Of a DNA stretch of 64,000 nt, positions 8,879 through 17,432 are shown in pieces. Numbering within the stretch: position 1 is the first letter of the stretch; the number at the start of each line of letters is the position of its first letter. The stretch lies in the NCBI RefSeq assembly GCF_014842995.1, contig NZ_JACYXL010000003.1, positions 529,055 through 593,054 on the forward strand, read 5' to 3'. Under the pieces are notes generated by a model, which made no database searches, was not told the DNA's origin, and saw nothing but the letters and a program-made list of their open reading frames with translations. This DNA is from Rhodanobacter sp. 7MK24. GTDB lineage: Bacteria > Pseudomonadota > Gammaproteobacteria > Xanthomonadales > Rhodanobacteraceae. Both the position numbers and the translations under genes were made by a program.

Positions 8879-9031
8879 GGGGGACTCCATCGACAGGCAG
8901 GGGCGATCGGTGTGTGCCGATCCTTCCGCATGCTGCGTCGGCGCATCGAACCAATGCAAGTCTTGCGCGTGTACGCGGCGTGCTTTGCATGAGCGATGAG
9001 GCCAGGCACCGGATGCAGTCGCCGGAATGGA

Positions 9032-9064
9032 TCATATTTGAACAATATGGTCATATTTGAATAT
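9032..9064. promoter_or_regulatory. AT-rich operator-like repeats ahead of the fucosidase gene
   Basis: The 11-base sequence TCATATTTGAA occurs twice (9032-9042 and 9051-9061), 19 bases apart. Each copy lies in or next to a small inverted repeat: CATATT-N5-AATATG (9033-9049) and ATATT-TG-AATAT (9053-9064). The stretch is strikingly AT-rich for this genome and lies 45-77 bases upstream of the fucosidase start, in the divergent region with the aldo/keto reductase. It is best explained as a repressor binding site or an AT-rich promoter core. No regulator gene is adjacent. Confidence 0.5.
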
Positions 9065-9108
9065 AGTGGCCTACCGGATGCCATGGCATCGCTCGCGGAG
9101 GTTCGCCC

Positions 9109-10599
9109 ATGGATCGTCGCCGTTTCCTGCTCGCCGGCTCGGCCGCCGCTTCGATGGGCGCGCTTGGCCTGACCCGCACCGCTCGCGCCGACGCGACGGT
9201 CGCACCCGTCACCGTCGGAATGCGCCCGCGCCCCACGCCGCAGCAGTTGCGCTGGCAGCGCGACGAACTGGCCATGTTCGTGCATCTCACGGTGAACACC
9301 TTCACTGGCAAGGAATGGGGTGATGGCACCGAATCGCCCGGCATCTTCAATCCGCGCAAGCTCGACGCGCGGCAATGGGCGCGCACGGCGAAGCAGGCCG
9401 GCTTCCGCAGCATGATCCTCACCGCCAAGCACCACGACGGCTTTTGCCTGTGGCCAACCGCCACCACCCAGCATTCGGTGAAAAACAGCCCATGGCGGAA
9501 CGGACAAGGCGACGTTGTGCGCGAGTTCACCGACGCCTGCCGCGCCGAAGGTCTCGGCGCCGGCCTCTATCTGTCGCCGTGGGATCGCAATGCGAAGGTC
9601 TACGGCAGCGGCGAGGCCTACAACGACTACTACATAGCGCAACTCACCGAACTGCTCGGCAACTACGGCAAGATCGTGGAGGTATGGTTCGACGGCGCCA
9701 ACGGCGAGGGCCCGAACGGCCGCAAGCAGGCCTACGACTGGCCGCGTATCCACGCCACCGTACGCAAGCTGCAACCCGACGCGGTGATGTTCTCCGATGC
9801 CGGCCCCGACGTACGCTGGATCGGCGACGAGAAAGGCGTAGCCGGCGAAACCTGCTGGTCCAGCATCGCCCCGGCCAGCGTGCCCTATCCCGGCTACGAC
9901 CGCCCCTGGGTCGGCGACCTGCTGGGGCACGGCGACCCGCACGGCAGCGCGTGGCGCCCGGGCGAATCGGACGTGTCGATCCGGCCCGGTTGGTTCTGGC
10001 ACCCCGAGGAGGACGACGAGGTGCGCTCGCCCGACGCGCTGATGGAGCTTTACTTCAGCTCGGTGGGCCGCAACAGCAAACTGCTGCTCAACGTGCCGCC
10101 GAACCGCGACGGGCTGTTCGAAGATACGGACATCGCGTCGCTGCAAGGCTTCACCGCCAAGCGCACCGCGTTGCTCGCCGCCAATCTGCTGCAAGGCGCC
10201 AGCGTGCACGCCAGCAGCAGCGACATCGCGCACCCGGCCTCCAACGTGCTCGACGCCAATCCCGACGCGTACTGGAGCGCCGCGCGCAGCGTGCGCAATG
10301 CGTGGCTGGAATTCGAACTGCCGCATGAGGTCGAATTCGATACGCTGGAACTCGGCGAAGCAATCGCGCTGGGCCAGGGCATCGCCAACCATCGCGTGGA
10401 AACCTGGAACGAGGGCGCGTGGCAACCGTTGGCCTGGGGTACCACCATCGGCCACAAGAAACTCACGCGCTTCGACCCGGTGCGTACGAGCAGGCTGCGC
10501 ATGTTGCTGGAATTCGCCTACGACACGCCACGGCTTTCGCGCGTGGCGGTCTACCGTGGTCCGGATCGCCGATACGGGCCGGGACACAACGAGAAGTGA
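9109..10599 (+). CDS. Tat-exported GH29 alpha-L-fucosidase with C-terminal F5/8-type domain
   Basis: The 496-residue protein opens with a twin-arginine signal, DRRRFLLAGSAAASMGALG, ending near ARADA, so folded export is expected. The catalytic part has the GH29 landmarks: FVHLTVNTFTGKEWG near the start of the barrel, the LTAKHHDGFCLWPT motif, and VEVWFDGANGEG, whose D195 is the likely nucleophile. After about residue 350 the chain turns into a discoidin-like carbohydrate-binding module (VLDANPDAYWSAA, LEFELPHEVEFDTLELGEAI). It should release L-fucose from glycans in the periplasm or outside the cell. A GGAGG lies seven bases before the ATG. No other fucose-utilisation genes are seen nearby. 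Confidence 0.9.
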   Translation: MDRRRFLLAGSAAASMGALGLTRTARADATVAPVTVGMRPRPTPQQLRWQRDELAMFVHLTVNTFTGKEWGDGTESPGIFNPRKLDARQWARTAKQAGFRSMILTAKHHDGFCLWPTATTQHSVKNSPWRNGQGDVVREFTDACRAEGLGAGLYLSPWDRNAKVYGSGEAYNDYYIAQLTELLGNYGKIVEVWFDGANGEGPNGRKQAYDWPRIHATVRKLQPDAVMFSDAGPDVRWIGDEKGVAGETCWSSIAPASVPYPGYDRPWVGDLLGHGDPHGSAWRPGESDVSIRPGWFWHPEEDDEVRSPDALMELYFSSVGRNSKLLLNVPPNRDGLFEDTDIASLQGFTAKRTALLAANLLQGASVHASSSDIAHPASNVLDANPDAYWSAARSVRNAWLEFELPHEVEFDTLELGEAIALGQGIANHRVETWNEGAWQPLAWGTTIGHKKLTRFDPVRTSRLRMLLEFAYDTPRLSRVAVYRGPDRRYGPGHNEK

Positions 10600-10609
10600 C
10601 GGCAACCGG

Positions 10610-11488
10610 TCATGAAGACGGGCGCAGCCAATGATCCAGGAAGGCCAACAGGCGCGCCCGGTACTCCATGCCGCCGTACTTGCAAAGATCGACATGGGCC
10701 GCGCCGCGGACTACCCATAATGCCTTGGGTTCTGCCGCTGCCTGGTACATCGCCATCGACTCGGCCAGGCGCGTGTGCTGGTCGGCATCGCCGACGATGA
10801 GCAGCTTCGGTACGCGAATCTGACTGATCCGGTCGATCGGTCGCATCTGCTCCATTGTTACGCCAAGACGCGGCTTGACAGTGACAGCCAGCAAAGGTGC
10901 AAGCCAACGCCCTACAACACCCGCGTGCAACTCCAACCGATCATCCAGCGCCTGGGACAGCGTGGGATAAACCTGTTCGAGCACTATCGCATTGGCATCC
11001 AGCGGCGGGTCGGCCAACAAGATCGCCGCACCACCCATCGACGTGCCCACGATGCCCACACGCTCGCCCGGAGCCAGTCGCTTCAGTTCGGCCAACGCCG
11101 CGGCCGCATCCCGTGACTCCAGATAACCGAAGGTGATCCCGCTGCCACTGCTTTCGCCGGAAGCCTGGAAGTCGACGAGCATCACGGAATAGCCGGCGTC
11201 ATGCAGGAACCTCGCCCTGTCCAACATGCTCAGCCGATTGGCGCGTACGCCATGGAGCAGCAGCACCGCACCCTTTCCTGATCCCGGTGCGAACCAGCCG
11301 TGCAGGAGTGCGCCGGAGGCGCTCTCGATCGACACATCGCGCGCAGGAAAGTCCGCTGGCGGCGCACCGATGATGGCACGCGCCGGATGCGTCAATACGA
11401 CGCCCGCGATCCAGATGGCCGCCGACAGCGCGAGTACCACGGCACCCACTCCGATCGTGACCGTTTTCAGGGTCCGTCGCTTCGACAT
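10610..11488 (-). CDS. Membrane-anchored alpha/beta hydrolase
   Basis: The 292-residue protein has one N-terminal transmembrane or signal-anchor helix (TIGVGAVVLALSAAIWIAGVVLT). An alpha/beta hydrolase domain follows: the oxyanion region LLLHGVRANR, the nucleophile elbow GTSMGGAA, an acidic residue after the LLIVGDADQHT strand, and a catalytic His in GAAHVDL. The family covers esterases, acyl-peptide hydrolases and dienelactone hydrolase-like proteins; the substrate is unknown. The domain would face the periplasm. The ATG at 11488 gives a compact N-terminus; ATG 11524 is an in-frame alternative, and neither has a strong ribosome binding site. It converges on the fucosidase gene with ten bases between the stops. 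Confidence 0.8.
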   Translation of the reverse strand: MSKRRTLKTVTIGVGAVVLALSAAIWIAGVVLTHPARAIIGAPPADFPARDVSIESASGALLHGWFAPGSGKGAVLLLHGVRANRLSMLDRARFLHDAGYSVMLVDFQASGESSGSGITFGYLESRDAAAALAELKRLAPGERVGIVGTSMGGAAILLADPPLDANAIVLEQVYPTLSQALDDRLELHAGVVGRWLAPLLAVTVKPRLGVTMEQMRPIDRISQIRVPKLLIVGDADQHTRLAESMAMYQAAAEPKALWVVRGAAHVDLCKYGGMEYRARLLAFLDHWLRPSS

Positions 11489-11620
11489 GAATGCATCCAG
11501 CCAGCCATCAAGCGACACGCGCATTGCACCAACCAATGCGCAAAGTGCAATACAACCGCAATCACGTCACCCCGCCATTGCTCCCTTGCAACGACTGCCG
11601 CGCGCACGAGTCGATGCTCT

Positions 11621-11663
11621 GAGCGCACTCGGCCCGCATTTTCGATACGGGCCGTGTGCGCTC
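11621..11663 (-). terminator. Hairpin downstream of the exported lipoprotein gene
   Basis: GAGCGCAC..GGCCCG (11621-11636) can pair with CGGGCC..GTGTGCGCTC (11648-11663) around an AT-rich loop. It lies 17-59 bases after the stop of the lipoprotein gene at 11680 on the minus strand. There is no clear T-run, so it may terminate or simply stabilise the 3' end. Confidence 0.4.
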
Positions 11664-11679
11664 TGAAAAGCGACGAACC

Positions 11680-12480
11680 TCAGTTGACGGTGAAGTCGGT
11701 GACCTTGAAGGTGATGTGCGCCGTGGCGTTCTCGCGATCAAGCAGCATGGCAATGCCGTACTTGTCCAGATAGGCGTAATGCGACCTGCTGGTCGTCACA
11801 CCATTCCTGTTGATGAAGTCACAGTCGAGACTGCGCGCGGAACCGGCAATCTTCGGGTTCAGATCCGCCGCACTGAATGCGGCGCCCATGGTGCACTTGG
11901 TCTGGCTGTCGACCGATCCGCGCGGCTGCCCCTCGTAGGTTTCGGTGAACTCATAGTCCAGTTGGTTGCGGCCGCTCGAGACGGCATCGAAATGGGAAAT
12001 GGCGTTGGTCTCGATGATGCGTGGGGCGTAAGTCTGGTCCAGCCGCACAAGCTGAGAACGCAAATTGAAGATGTTCCGATAATTGAGATTCAGCGCCAAG
12101 TTCACGGGAATGCCATTGGCCGACATCGTCACGACGCTGCGCATCATGCCGTTTCCCTGATTTTCAACCACCCAGTGGTAATCGAATTGAGAAACATCGG
12201 TGCCGCCGATCTTCTTGTTGATGGTCTGCCCTTCCACAACGATCCGACCGAACCCGGCGGGACTCGCATCCATGTTGACGACATCGTTGCGAACCTCGGC
12301 AGACAACTCATACGGCGAGAACTCGCGGCTCACATAGCCATCGGTGTCCTGCATGATCGACTTGACCGTCGTTTGCCCCTGTGTGACTGGCGGCCGCACC
12401 GCGGAAGGCGGCACGCAACCCGCCAGCAAAACGGCAGCCGTCGCCGTAAACACGCCACCTACGATCTTCCCTTGACGCAT
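11680..12480 (-). CDS. Predicted lipoprotein of unknown function, paralogue of the protein at 14861-15637
   Basis: The 266-residue protein begins MRQGKIVGGVFTATAAVLLAGC; LLAGC is a lipobox, so the mature protein is probably lipid-anchored. The body contains no domain I recognise. Its C-terminal half matches the exported protein at 14861-15637: both have a Cys, then LNP-x-I-x-G-x-A, a DC pair, N-x-NG, and Y-x-YL-x-KYG-[IL]-A, and the N-terminal parts also align (Y-[VL]-x-R-[EQ]-F-[ST]-P). The two therefore form a small family. The ATG at 12480 has GGGGGAG five bases upstream. A hairpin follows the stop. It lies behind a LysR gene on the same strand (233-bp gap), with no sign of coupling. Confidence 0.75.
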   Translation of the reverse strand: MRQGKIVGGVFTATAAVLLAGCVPPSAVRPPVTQGQTTVKSIMQDTDGYVSREFSPYELSAEVRNDVVNMDASPAGFGRIVVEGQTINKKIGGTDVSQFDYHWVVENQGNGMMRSVVTMSANGIPVNLALNLNYRNIFNLRSQLVRLDQTYAPRIIETNAISHFDAVSSGRNQLDYEFTETYEGQPRGSVDSQTKCTMGAAFSAADLNPKIAGSARSLDCDFINRNGVTTSRSHYAYLDKYGIAMLLDRENATAHITFKVTDFTVN

Positions 12481-12713
12481 ATCGCTCCCCCTGTGAACAC
12501 GATGCAAGAAAGCTGGTGTGGGTGCATGGCTTCGACCATTCCACACCACCGAAACCAGTTCGCCGATATTACCGATAAACGCCCGTTGCCAGCCAAGCCG
12601 ACGATCAAAATGCCCGCAAGCCGCGCGACAAAGGTTCTGGCTCAACCGCTGCGAAAAACTGGCAACCATATCGCCCGCCGTCCTGCCCAGGCACAACGGG
12701 AAGTGGAGCGGCC

Positions 12714-13622
12714 TCAGGCGCTCTCGGCCGCGTAGGCCGCCAGTGCCTCGAACAGGTAGTCGTAGACCAGCCGCACGCGACGGTTCGCCCGCTGGTCCTC
12801 GTGCATCACCAGCCAGGTGTCCAGGTCCAGTCCGAATGCCTCGGGCAAGACCGGCACCAGTTGGCGTTCGCGGCGGGCAAGCGCGCGCTGGCATGCACCT
12901 ATGCCGTAGCCGGCGCGCAGTGCCGCCAGTTGCGCCAGCCCGCTGTCGGTGCGCAACGCGAAATGCTCGCGCGCAAACACCTCTCCGCCCGGTGCGCGGC
13001 CGCGCATCGCGCGCAGGGCCGGCGTCTCGCGATCGAAACCGATCAATGCGTGCCGATGCAGATCGGCCAACGTGTCCGGCGTGCCGCGTTCCTTCAGGTA
13101 TCGCCGGTGGGCATACAACCCCAAGCCGATGGCACCCACGCGCCGCGCCACCAATGCAGCCTGGCTGGGCCGCAACATGCGCACGGCGATGTCGGCGTCC
13201 TTGCGCAGCAGATCCTCGGGCGCGTCCGACAGCGAAAGCTCGATCACGATGCCGGGCTGCTGCCGGCGCAGGCCGGCCAGTATGGCGGGCAGCACCTCGC
13301 CGCCGATCACCTCGCTGCAAGTGATGCGAACCACACCGCGCACCTCCTGCCGGCTGCCCGAAGCCGCGCGCCGCAGCGCGGATGACGCGGCGGCCATGCC
13401 GCGCGCATGTTCCGCCAGTTCGGACCCCACCTCGGTCAGCATCAATCCCTGCGGGGAGCGCGTGAACAGGGCCACGCCCAGCGTCGTTTCCAATTGCCGC
13501 ACGTGCCGCCCCAGGCTGGGCTGGGTCATGCCCAGCATGCGCGCAGCCGCGGACAGGCTGCCTTCGCTCGCTACCGCGAGAAAGGAACGGTAGAGGTCCC
13601 AACCCGGCTCGTTGACATCCAT
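12714..13622 (-). CDS. LysR-family transcriptional regulator
   Basis: The 302-residue protein has the LysR layout. An N-terminal winged helix-turn-helix occupies residues 8-65, with SFLAVASEGSLSAAARMLG and QPSLGRHVRQLETTLGVALF. A periplasmic-binding-like effector domain runs from about residue 90, starting GVVRITCSEVIGGEVLP. It is divergent from the NAD-dependent epimerase gene with a 90-bp gap, the classical arrangement in which a LysR protein controls its neighbour and itself. The ATG at 13622 (MDVNEPGWDLY) is preferred over ATG 13643 because family members start close to the helix-turn-helix. Neither start has a Shine-Dalgarno, and the upstream stretch is AT-rich. The inducer is unknown. 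Confidence 0.9.
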   Translation of the reverse strand: MDVNEPGWDLYRSFLAVASEGSLSAAARMLGMTQPSLGRHVRQLETTLGVALFTRSPQGLMLTEVGSELAEHARGMAAASSALRRAASGSRQEVRGVVRITCSEVIGGEVLPAILAGLRRQQPGIVIELSLSDAPEDLLRKDADIAVRMLRPSQAALVARRVGAIGLGLYAHRRYLKERGTPDTLADLHRHALIGFDRETPALRAMRGRAPGGEVFAREHFALRTDSGLAQLAALRAGYGIGACQRALARRERQLVPVLPEAFGLDLDTWLVMHEDQRANRRVRLVYDYLFEALAAYAAESA

Positions 13623-13712
13623 ACATTTATTTATAGCAAACATTCGACATTAGGCAATTTTCAAATATGCAGTCCTGTACCAGGCTGGCTCCACCCATCC
13701 AGGAGTACCGCC

Positions 13713-14657
13713 ATGAACACATCGAAGACAACCCTGATCCTCGGCGCCACCGGCGGCGCTGGCGGCGCGATTGCCGCGGCCCTGCTGCGCCGTGGCTGGA
13801 CGGTGCGCGCGCTGGTACGCAACGCTGACCGCCCCGGCCTCGATCCACGCATCGAATGGCGCGAAGGCGATGCGATGCACGCCAGCGACGTGGCGCGAGC
13901 CGCCGCCGGCGTAGACGTACTGGTCCACGCGGTGAATCCGCCGGGCTACCGCGACTGGGACAAGCTGGTGCTGCCGATGCTGGACAACAGCCTTGCCGCA
14001 GCGCGCGCCAATGCGGCACGCCTGGTGCTGCCGGGCACGGTCTACAACTACGGCCCCGACGCCTTCCCCCTGCTTGCCGAGGATGATCCGCAGCAACCGC
14101 TGACCCGCAAGGGCGCTATCCGCGTGGTCATGGAACGGCGGCTGGCCGAGGCCACCGACGTGCGCAGCCTGACTCTGCGCTGCGGCGACTTCTTCGGGCC
14201 GCGCGCGGGCAACAACTGGTTCGCGGCGATGATCAAACCGGGGCGCCCCGCACGCAGCCTGCTTTACCCGGGGCGTCATGGCCTGCCGCACGCCTGGGCC
14301 TATCTGCCCGACGTGGGCGAAACGGTGGCGCGCCTGCTGGAGCGCGAAGGCGAGCTGGAACGCCATGCCCGCTTCCACTTCGCCGGCCATCACGTGGACG
14401 AAGCCGCCCTGCTTGCCGCCGTGCGTCGCACCACCGGCAATGCCGCGCTGCCGCTGCGTGCCTTCCCATGGTGGCTGACATGGCTCGCCGCGCCGTTCGT
14501 GGTGATGCTGCGCGAACTGCGCGAGATGCGCTACCTGTGGAGCGAGCCGCTGCAACTGGACAATCGCCGGCTGCTGGCGTGGCTGGGCGAGGAACCGCAC
14601 ACCCCGCTGGAGCAGGCCGTCGAAGCCACCTTGCGCAGCTTCGGTTGCGTGGAGTGA
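13713..14657 (+). CDS. NAD-dependent epimerase/dehydratase (NmrA/SDR-like)
   Basis: The 314-residue protein starts with a Rossmann fold, TTLILGATGGAGGAIAAALLRRG, whose GATGGAGG is the dinucleotide-binding loop. A strand with DVLVHAVNPPGY follows, and later LPGTVYNYGP, in which the Tyr of the atypical SDR active site lies. Such proteins act on nucleotide sugars or small carbonyl compounds, or bind NADP as redox sensors; nothing here fixes the substrate. The ATG at 13713 has AGGAG seven bases upstream, so the long upstream extension of the frame is not coding. It is the probable target of the divergent LysR regulator. Confidence 0.85.
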   Translation: MNTSKTTLILGATGGAGGAIAAALLRRGWTVRALVRNADRPGLDPRIEWREGDAMHASDVARAAAGVDVLVHAVNPPGYRDWDKLVLPMLDNSLAAARANAARLVLPGTVYNYGPDAFPLLAEDDPQQPLTRKGAIRVVMERRLAEATDVRSLTLRCGDFFGPRAGNNWFAAMIKPGRPARSLLYPGRHGLPHAWAYLPDVGETVARLLEREGELERHARFHFAGHHVDEAALLAAVRRTTGNAALPLRAFPWWLTWLAAPFVVMLRELREMRYLWSEPLQLDNRRLLAWLGEEPHTPLEQAVEATLRSFGCVE

Positions 14658-14672
14658 GCCCTACATTGCCTA

Positions 14673-14694
14673 CGCTGATCTGATGTGATCAGCG
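14673..14694 (+). terminator. Hairpin after the epimerase gene
   Basis: CGCTGATC and GATCAGCG pair perfectly around a six-base loop, 15 bases after the epimerase stop. No T-run follows. This supports a transcript end here but is not a canonical intrinsic terminator. Confidence 0.4.
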
Positions 14695-14860
14695 CTCTGA
14701 TGGTTCGCGGTCTCTGGAGTGACCCTGGGCCGTTCCTGTACCGAGACTCAGTTCGCCGATGCGGTCGGGATCTTGACGACGCTGATGCAGTCAGCATGGT
14801 CCCGTAGAAAAGTGGCAGGTCATTGGCGCCTCACCGCCTACCAGCGAGACGCCTTAACCT

Positions 14861-15637
14861 TTACTCAGCCGAGAAGTGAGCCAAGGTTTTGCTGAATTCG
14901 CTGACCATGGTCTTGGAGTGCATCAAGATGGCGAGACCATACTTTTCCAGGTAGCTATAACGAATGGTACTCATCGCAATCCCGTTCGCATTTAGCACCT
15001 GACAGTCCACATCGTGAGCCTGCCCCTGGATATCTGGGTTGAGTTGCGATCCTGGATAAGAAGCACCCGCCTTGCAGTCGTAGCGAAGTTGCTCCGTTAC
15101 CCCACCCCGGATTTGGTAGCCAAAATGAGCACCGCTGATGGATCCATCGGAATACTGGAAATCGGAGAGGTTTATGATTCGCGGCATCGCCGTCGCGTTA
15201 GCCGGAACCGTCTGTGCACTGAGAGTGATCAAGCCCTGATACGTCAGCGCGAAGAGGTCGCTGACTTCGAAACCATTTGCCTTTGTCACCACCAATTGTT
15301 TGACAAAGCCATGGCCTGCACCCACATACAAGTCGCTACTTTCCATCGCCTGCGGCACGGCAGCTCCCGCCTTGTCGTATACGACCTTGGCGTCAATGCT
15401 GATGCGCTTGAAGTCGTTATGGCCCGACTCGCTTCGCACAACAGCGCCGATAAGCTGCTTGGGCAACATCTCGGGCGTGAACTGCCTTGCCAGATACGAC
15501 TCCTTGTCGTGCAGAACCGCCGCGACGGAAGGACTGTCCAGCCCCCCAACGGTCGAACCGGTGGCTTGAGCACATACCGCCGTCGCCGGCACTGCAAAGG
15601 CAAGAACAGCCCACAATTTCTTGCTGACAGAATCCAT
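14861..15637 (-). CDS. Exported protein of unknown function, paralogue of the lipoprotein at 11680-12480
   Basis: The 258-residue protein has a Sec signal peptide (KKLWAVLAFAVPATAVCA, cleavage before QATG) without a lipobox. The mature part aligns along its length with the lipoprotein 3 kb upstream: Y-L-A-R-Q-F-T-P near residue 50, a CKAGA cysteine, LNPDIQGQAHDVDC, and YSYLEKYGLAIL near the end. The conserved cysteines could form disulfides in the periplasm. I do not recognise the family. ATG 15637 has a purine-rich AGGGGAAG upstream. The two paralogues differ in export mode (lipid-anchored versus soluble), which may mean division of labour. Confidence 0.75.
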   Translation of the reverse strand: MDSVSKKLWAVLAFAVPATAVCAQATGSTVGGLDSPSVAAVLHDKESYLARQFTPEMLPKQLIGAVVRSESGHNDFKRISIDAKVVYDKAGAAVPQAMESSDLYVGAGHGFVKQLVVTKANGFEVSDLFALTYQGLITLSAQTVPANATAMPRIINLSDFQYSDGSISGAHFGYQIRGGVTEQLRYDCKAGASYPGSQLNPDIQGQAHDVDCQVLNANGIAMSTIRYSYLEKYGLAILMHSKTMVSEFSKTLAHFSAE

Positions 15638-15826
15638 TTGCTTCCCCTGGTTTTGAAGGCCTTCCCGACTTCACGACGCAATGGCGGCCAGCAGTATGGC
15701 GCGTAATCCATACCATGATCTTCATTGCACGACACCGATCTCGGCATCTTGCACAAGGGTGTCCTGACCTTGCAAGAGGAAGGATTCGGGCCTGTCACAA
15801 CCGATTAGCAGAGTACGCTGTGCCCT

Positions 15827-16333
15827 TCAAAGCAAGTTGACGACCGCCAGCAGGGTCAAGCCAGCAAACACGCCGGCGATCACATCGTCCACCATCACGC
15901 CCATGCCACCCTTGAGGCGTCGGTCGAACACGCGGATCGGCCACGGCTTCCATACGTCGAACAGGCGGAACAGCGCGAAGCCGAGGATCACCGCCCACCA
16001 TGGCGCCAGCAGCGCGGGCAGCAGCGCGATCCATTGGCCGATGAACTCGTCCCACACCAGGGCACGATGGTCGTCCACGCCCAGTGCTCGGCCAGCCACC
16101 TCGCAAGCCCATACGCCCAACGCGAAACCCAGCACGATCACCAGCAGGTTCAGCGGCAACGACAGCTCGCGCAGCAACAGCCACGGCAGGATCGCCGCCA
16201 GCGAGCCGAAGGTGCCCTGCGCCACCGGCGCGAGGCCGGAGCCGAGGCCGCAGGCGATCCAGCCCGCGGGCGTGGCAAGCAGTGCGCTGCGCTGCGCGGC
16301 GGTGAGTGCCTTGCGTTCAACGGGAGTATTCAT
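15827..16333 (-). CDS. pgpA: Phosphatidylglycerophosphatase A
   Basis: The 168-residue membrane protein matches PgpA, which dephosphorylates phosphatidylglycerol phosphate to phosphatidylglycerol in the inner membrane. Landmarks are GLAPVAQGTFGSL near residue 35, the acidic DEFIGQWIALLP motif, FRLFDVWKPWPI and the C-terminal GGMGVMVDDVIAGVFAG, all typical of the family, with about four hydrophobic segments. Its ATG overlaps the thiL stop (ATGA at 16330-16333), a pairing conserved in many gammaproteobacteria. Length is close to the E. coli protein. Confidence 0.93.
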   Translation of the reverse strand: MNTPVERKALTAAQRSALLATPAGWIACGLGSGLAPVAQGTFGSLAAILPWLLLRELSLPLNLLVIVLGFALGVWACEVAGRALGVDDHRALVWDEFIGQWIALLPALLAPWWAVILGFALFRLFDVWKPWPIRVFDRRLKGGMGVMVDDVIAGVFAGLTLLAVVNLL

Positions 16334-17298
16334 GCGGCGAAATGATCCCAGCCCGCACGTCCGGGTTCCAGCCAGCGGCCGTCCGCATCACGCACGCGCA
16401 CGCCCTCGCCCGCCACGATGCTGCCGATGCGCGTGGCGCCGCAGCCCAGCCGCGCCAGGTCGATCTGTACCTCGGCCACGCGCGCGACAGGCACGGTGAA
16501 GCACAACTCGTAGTCGTCGCCGCCGCCCAACGCGAAATCGCGTGCGGCCACTTCGTCGAACAGACCCAGCAATGCAGGCGAGCGCGGCAGCAGGGCCGCG
16601 TCGATCTCCGCGCCCACACCGCCAGCGTCGCAGAGATGACCGAGGTCGGCGAGCAGGCCGTCGGACACGTCGAGGCAGGCACTGGCGCGGCCACGCAGCG
16701 CCAATCCCGCCGCCACCCGCGGCATGGGGCGATTCAGGCGATCGATCAGCACATCGCGCATGGACGTCCGGGCGTCCGTCTGCATCGGCCCTTGCAGGCA
16801 GCGTAGCCCTGCCGCCGCATCGCCCAGCGTGCCGGTGACCAGCACGGCGTCCCCCACGCGCGCGCCGGCGCGTGTCAACGCCTGTCCCGGCGGCACGAAG
16901 CCGTGCACGGCCACGCTGAGCGTGAGCGGACCGCGCGTGGTATCGCCTCCCACCAGCGCCAGCCGATGTGGCTGTGCCAATTGCGCGAAGCCGTCGGCAA
17001 GACCGTCGATGAAGGCCGCATCGGGCTGCGGCAAGGTCAGCGCAAGCAAGGCCCAGGCCGGTACGGCCCCCATCGCGGCGAGATCGGACAGGTTCACCGC
17101 CAGCGCCTTCCAGCCGATGTCGGCCGGCGCGGTGCCCTGCGGGAAATGTACGCCCTCGACCAGGGTGTCGATCGCCACCGCCAGTTCCTGCCCCGCAGGT
17201 ACGGCCAGCAGTGCGGCGTCGTCGCCAATGCCCAGGCGCACGTCCTCGCGCCCCAGCGCCGTGCGCTCGCGGATACGGTCAATGAGGCGGAATTCCAT
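16330..17298 (-). CDS. thiL: Thiamine-monophosphate kinase
   Basis: The 322-residue cytoplasmic protein makes thiamine pyrophosphate from thiamine monophosphate and ATP. Family motifs are clear: an N-terminal LIDRIRER, LGIGDDAALL with metal-binding aspartates, AIDTLVEGVHFP, KALAVNLSDLAAMGA, LVGGDTTRGPLTLSV and later CLDVSDGLLADLGH. The start at 17298 (MEFRLIDRI) is where ThiL proteins begin; the open frame extends further upstream but that part has no similarity. pgpA follows with an ATGA overlap. The ribH-nusB-thiL-pgpA order of other gammaproteobacteria is interrupted here by an acetyltransferase gene and an opposite-strand gene. Confidence 0.95.
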   Translation of the reverse strand: MEFRLIDRIRERTALGREDVRLGIGDDAALLAVPAGQELAVAIDTLVEGVHFPQGTAPADIGWKALAVNLSDLAAMGAVPAWALLALTLPQPDAAFIDGLADGFAQLAQPHRLALVGGDTTRGPLTLSVAVHGFVPPGQALTRAGARVGDAVLVTGTLGDAAAGLRCLQGPMQTDARTSMRDVLIDRLNRPMPRVAAGLALRGRASACLDVSDGLLADLGHLCDAGGVGAEIDAALLPRSPALLGLFDEVAARDFALGGGDDYELCFTVPVARVAEVQIDLARLGCGATRIGSIVAGEGVRVRDADGRWLEPGRAGWDHFAA

Positions 17299-17432
17299 GG
17301 CGGATCTGCAGCAGGGATGACCCAAGAGCAGAGCATCCGCGCGCACGCGACGCAAGCCCGTGACCTGCGGCGCATGTGCCGGGGCCGCATGCGTGCAAGG
17401 CTGGCTGCACTTCCCCGCCGGAGCTTGCCGCC

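Noticed and set aside
11680..13626. A single long minus-strand frame spanning the lipoprotein and the LysR gene
   Set aside because: The lipoprotein has its own ribosome binding site and lipobox at 12480, and the LysR protein is in a different frame.
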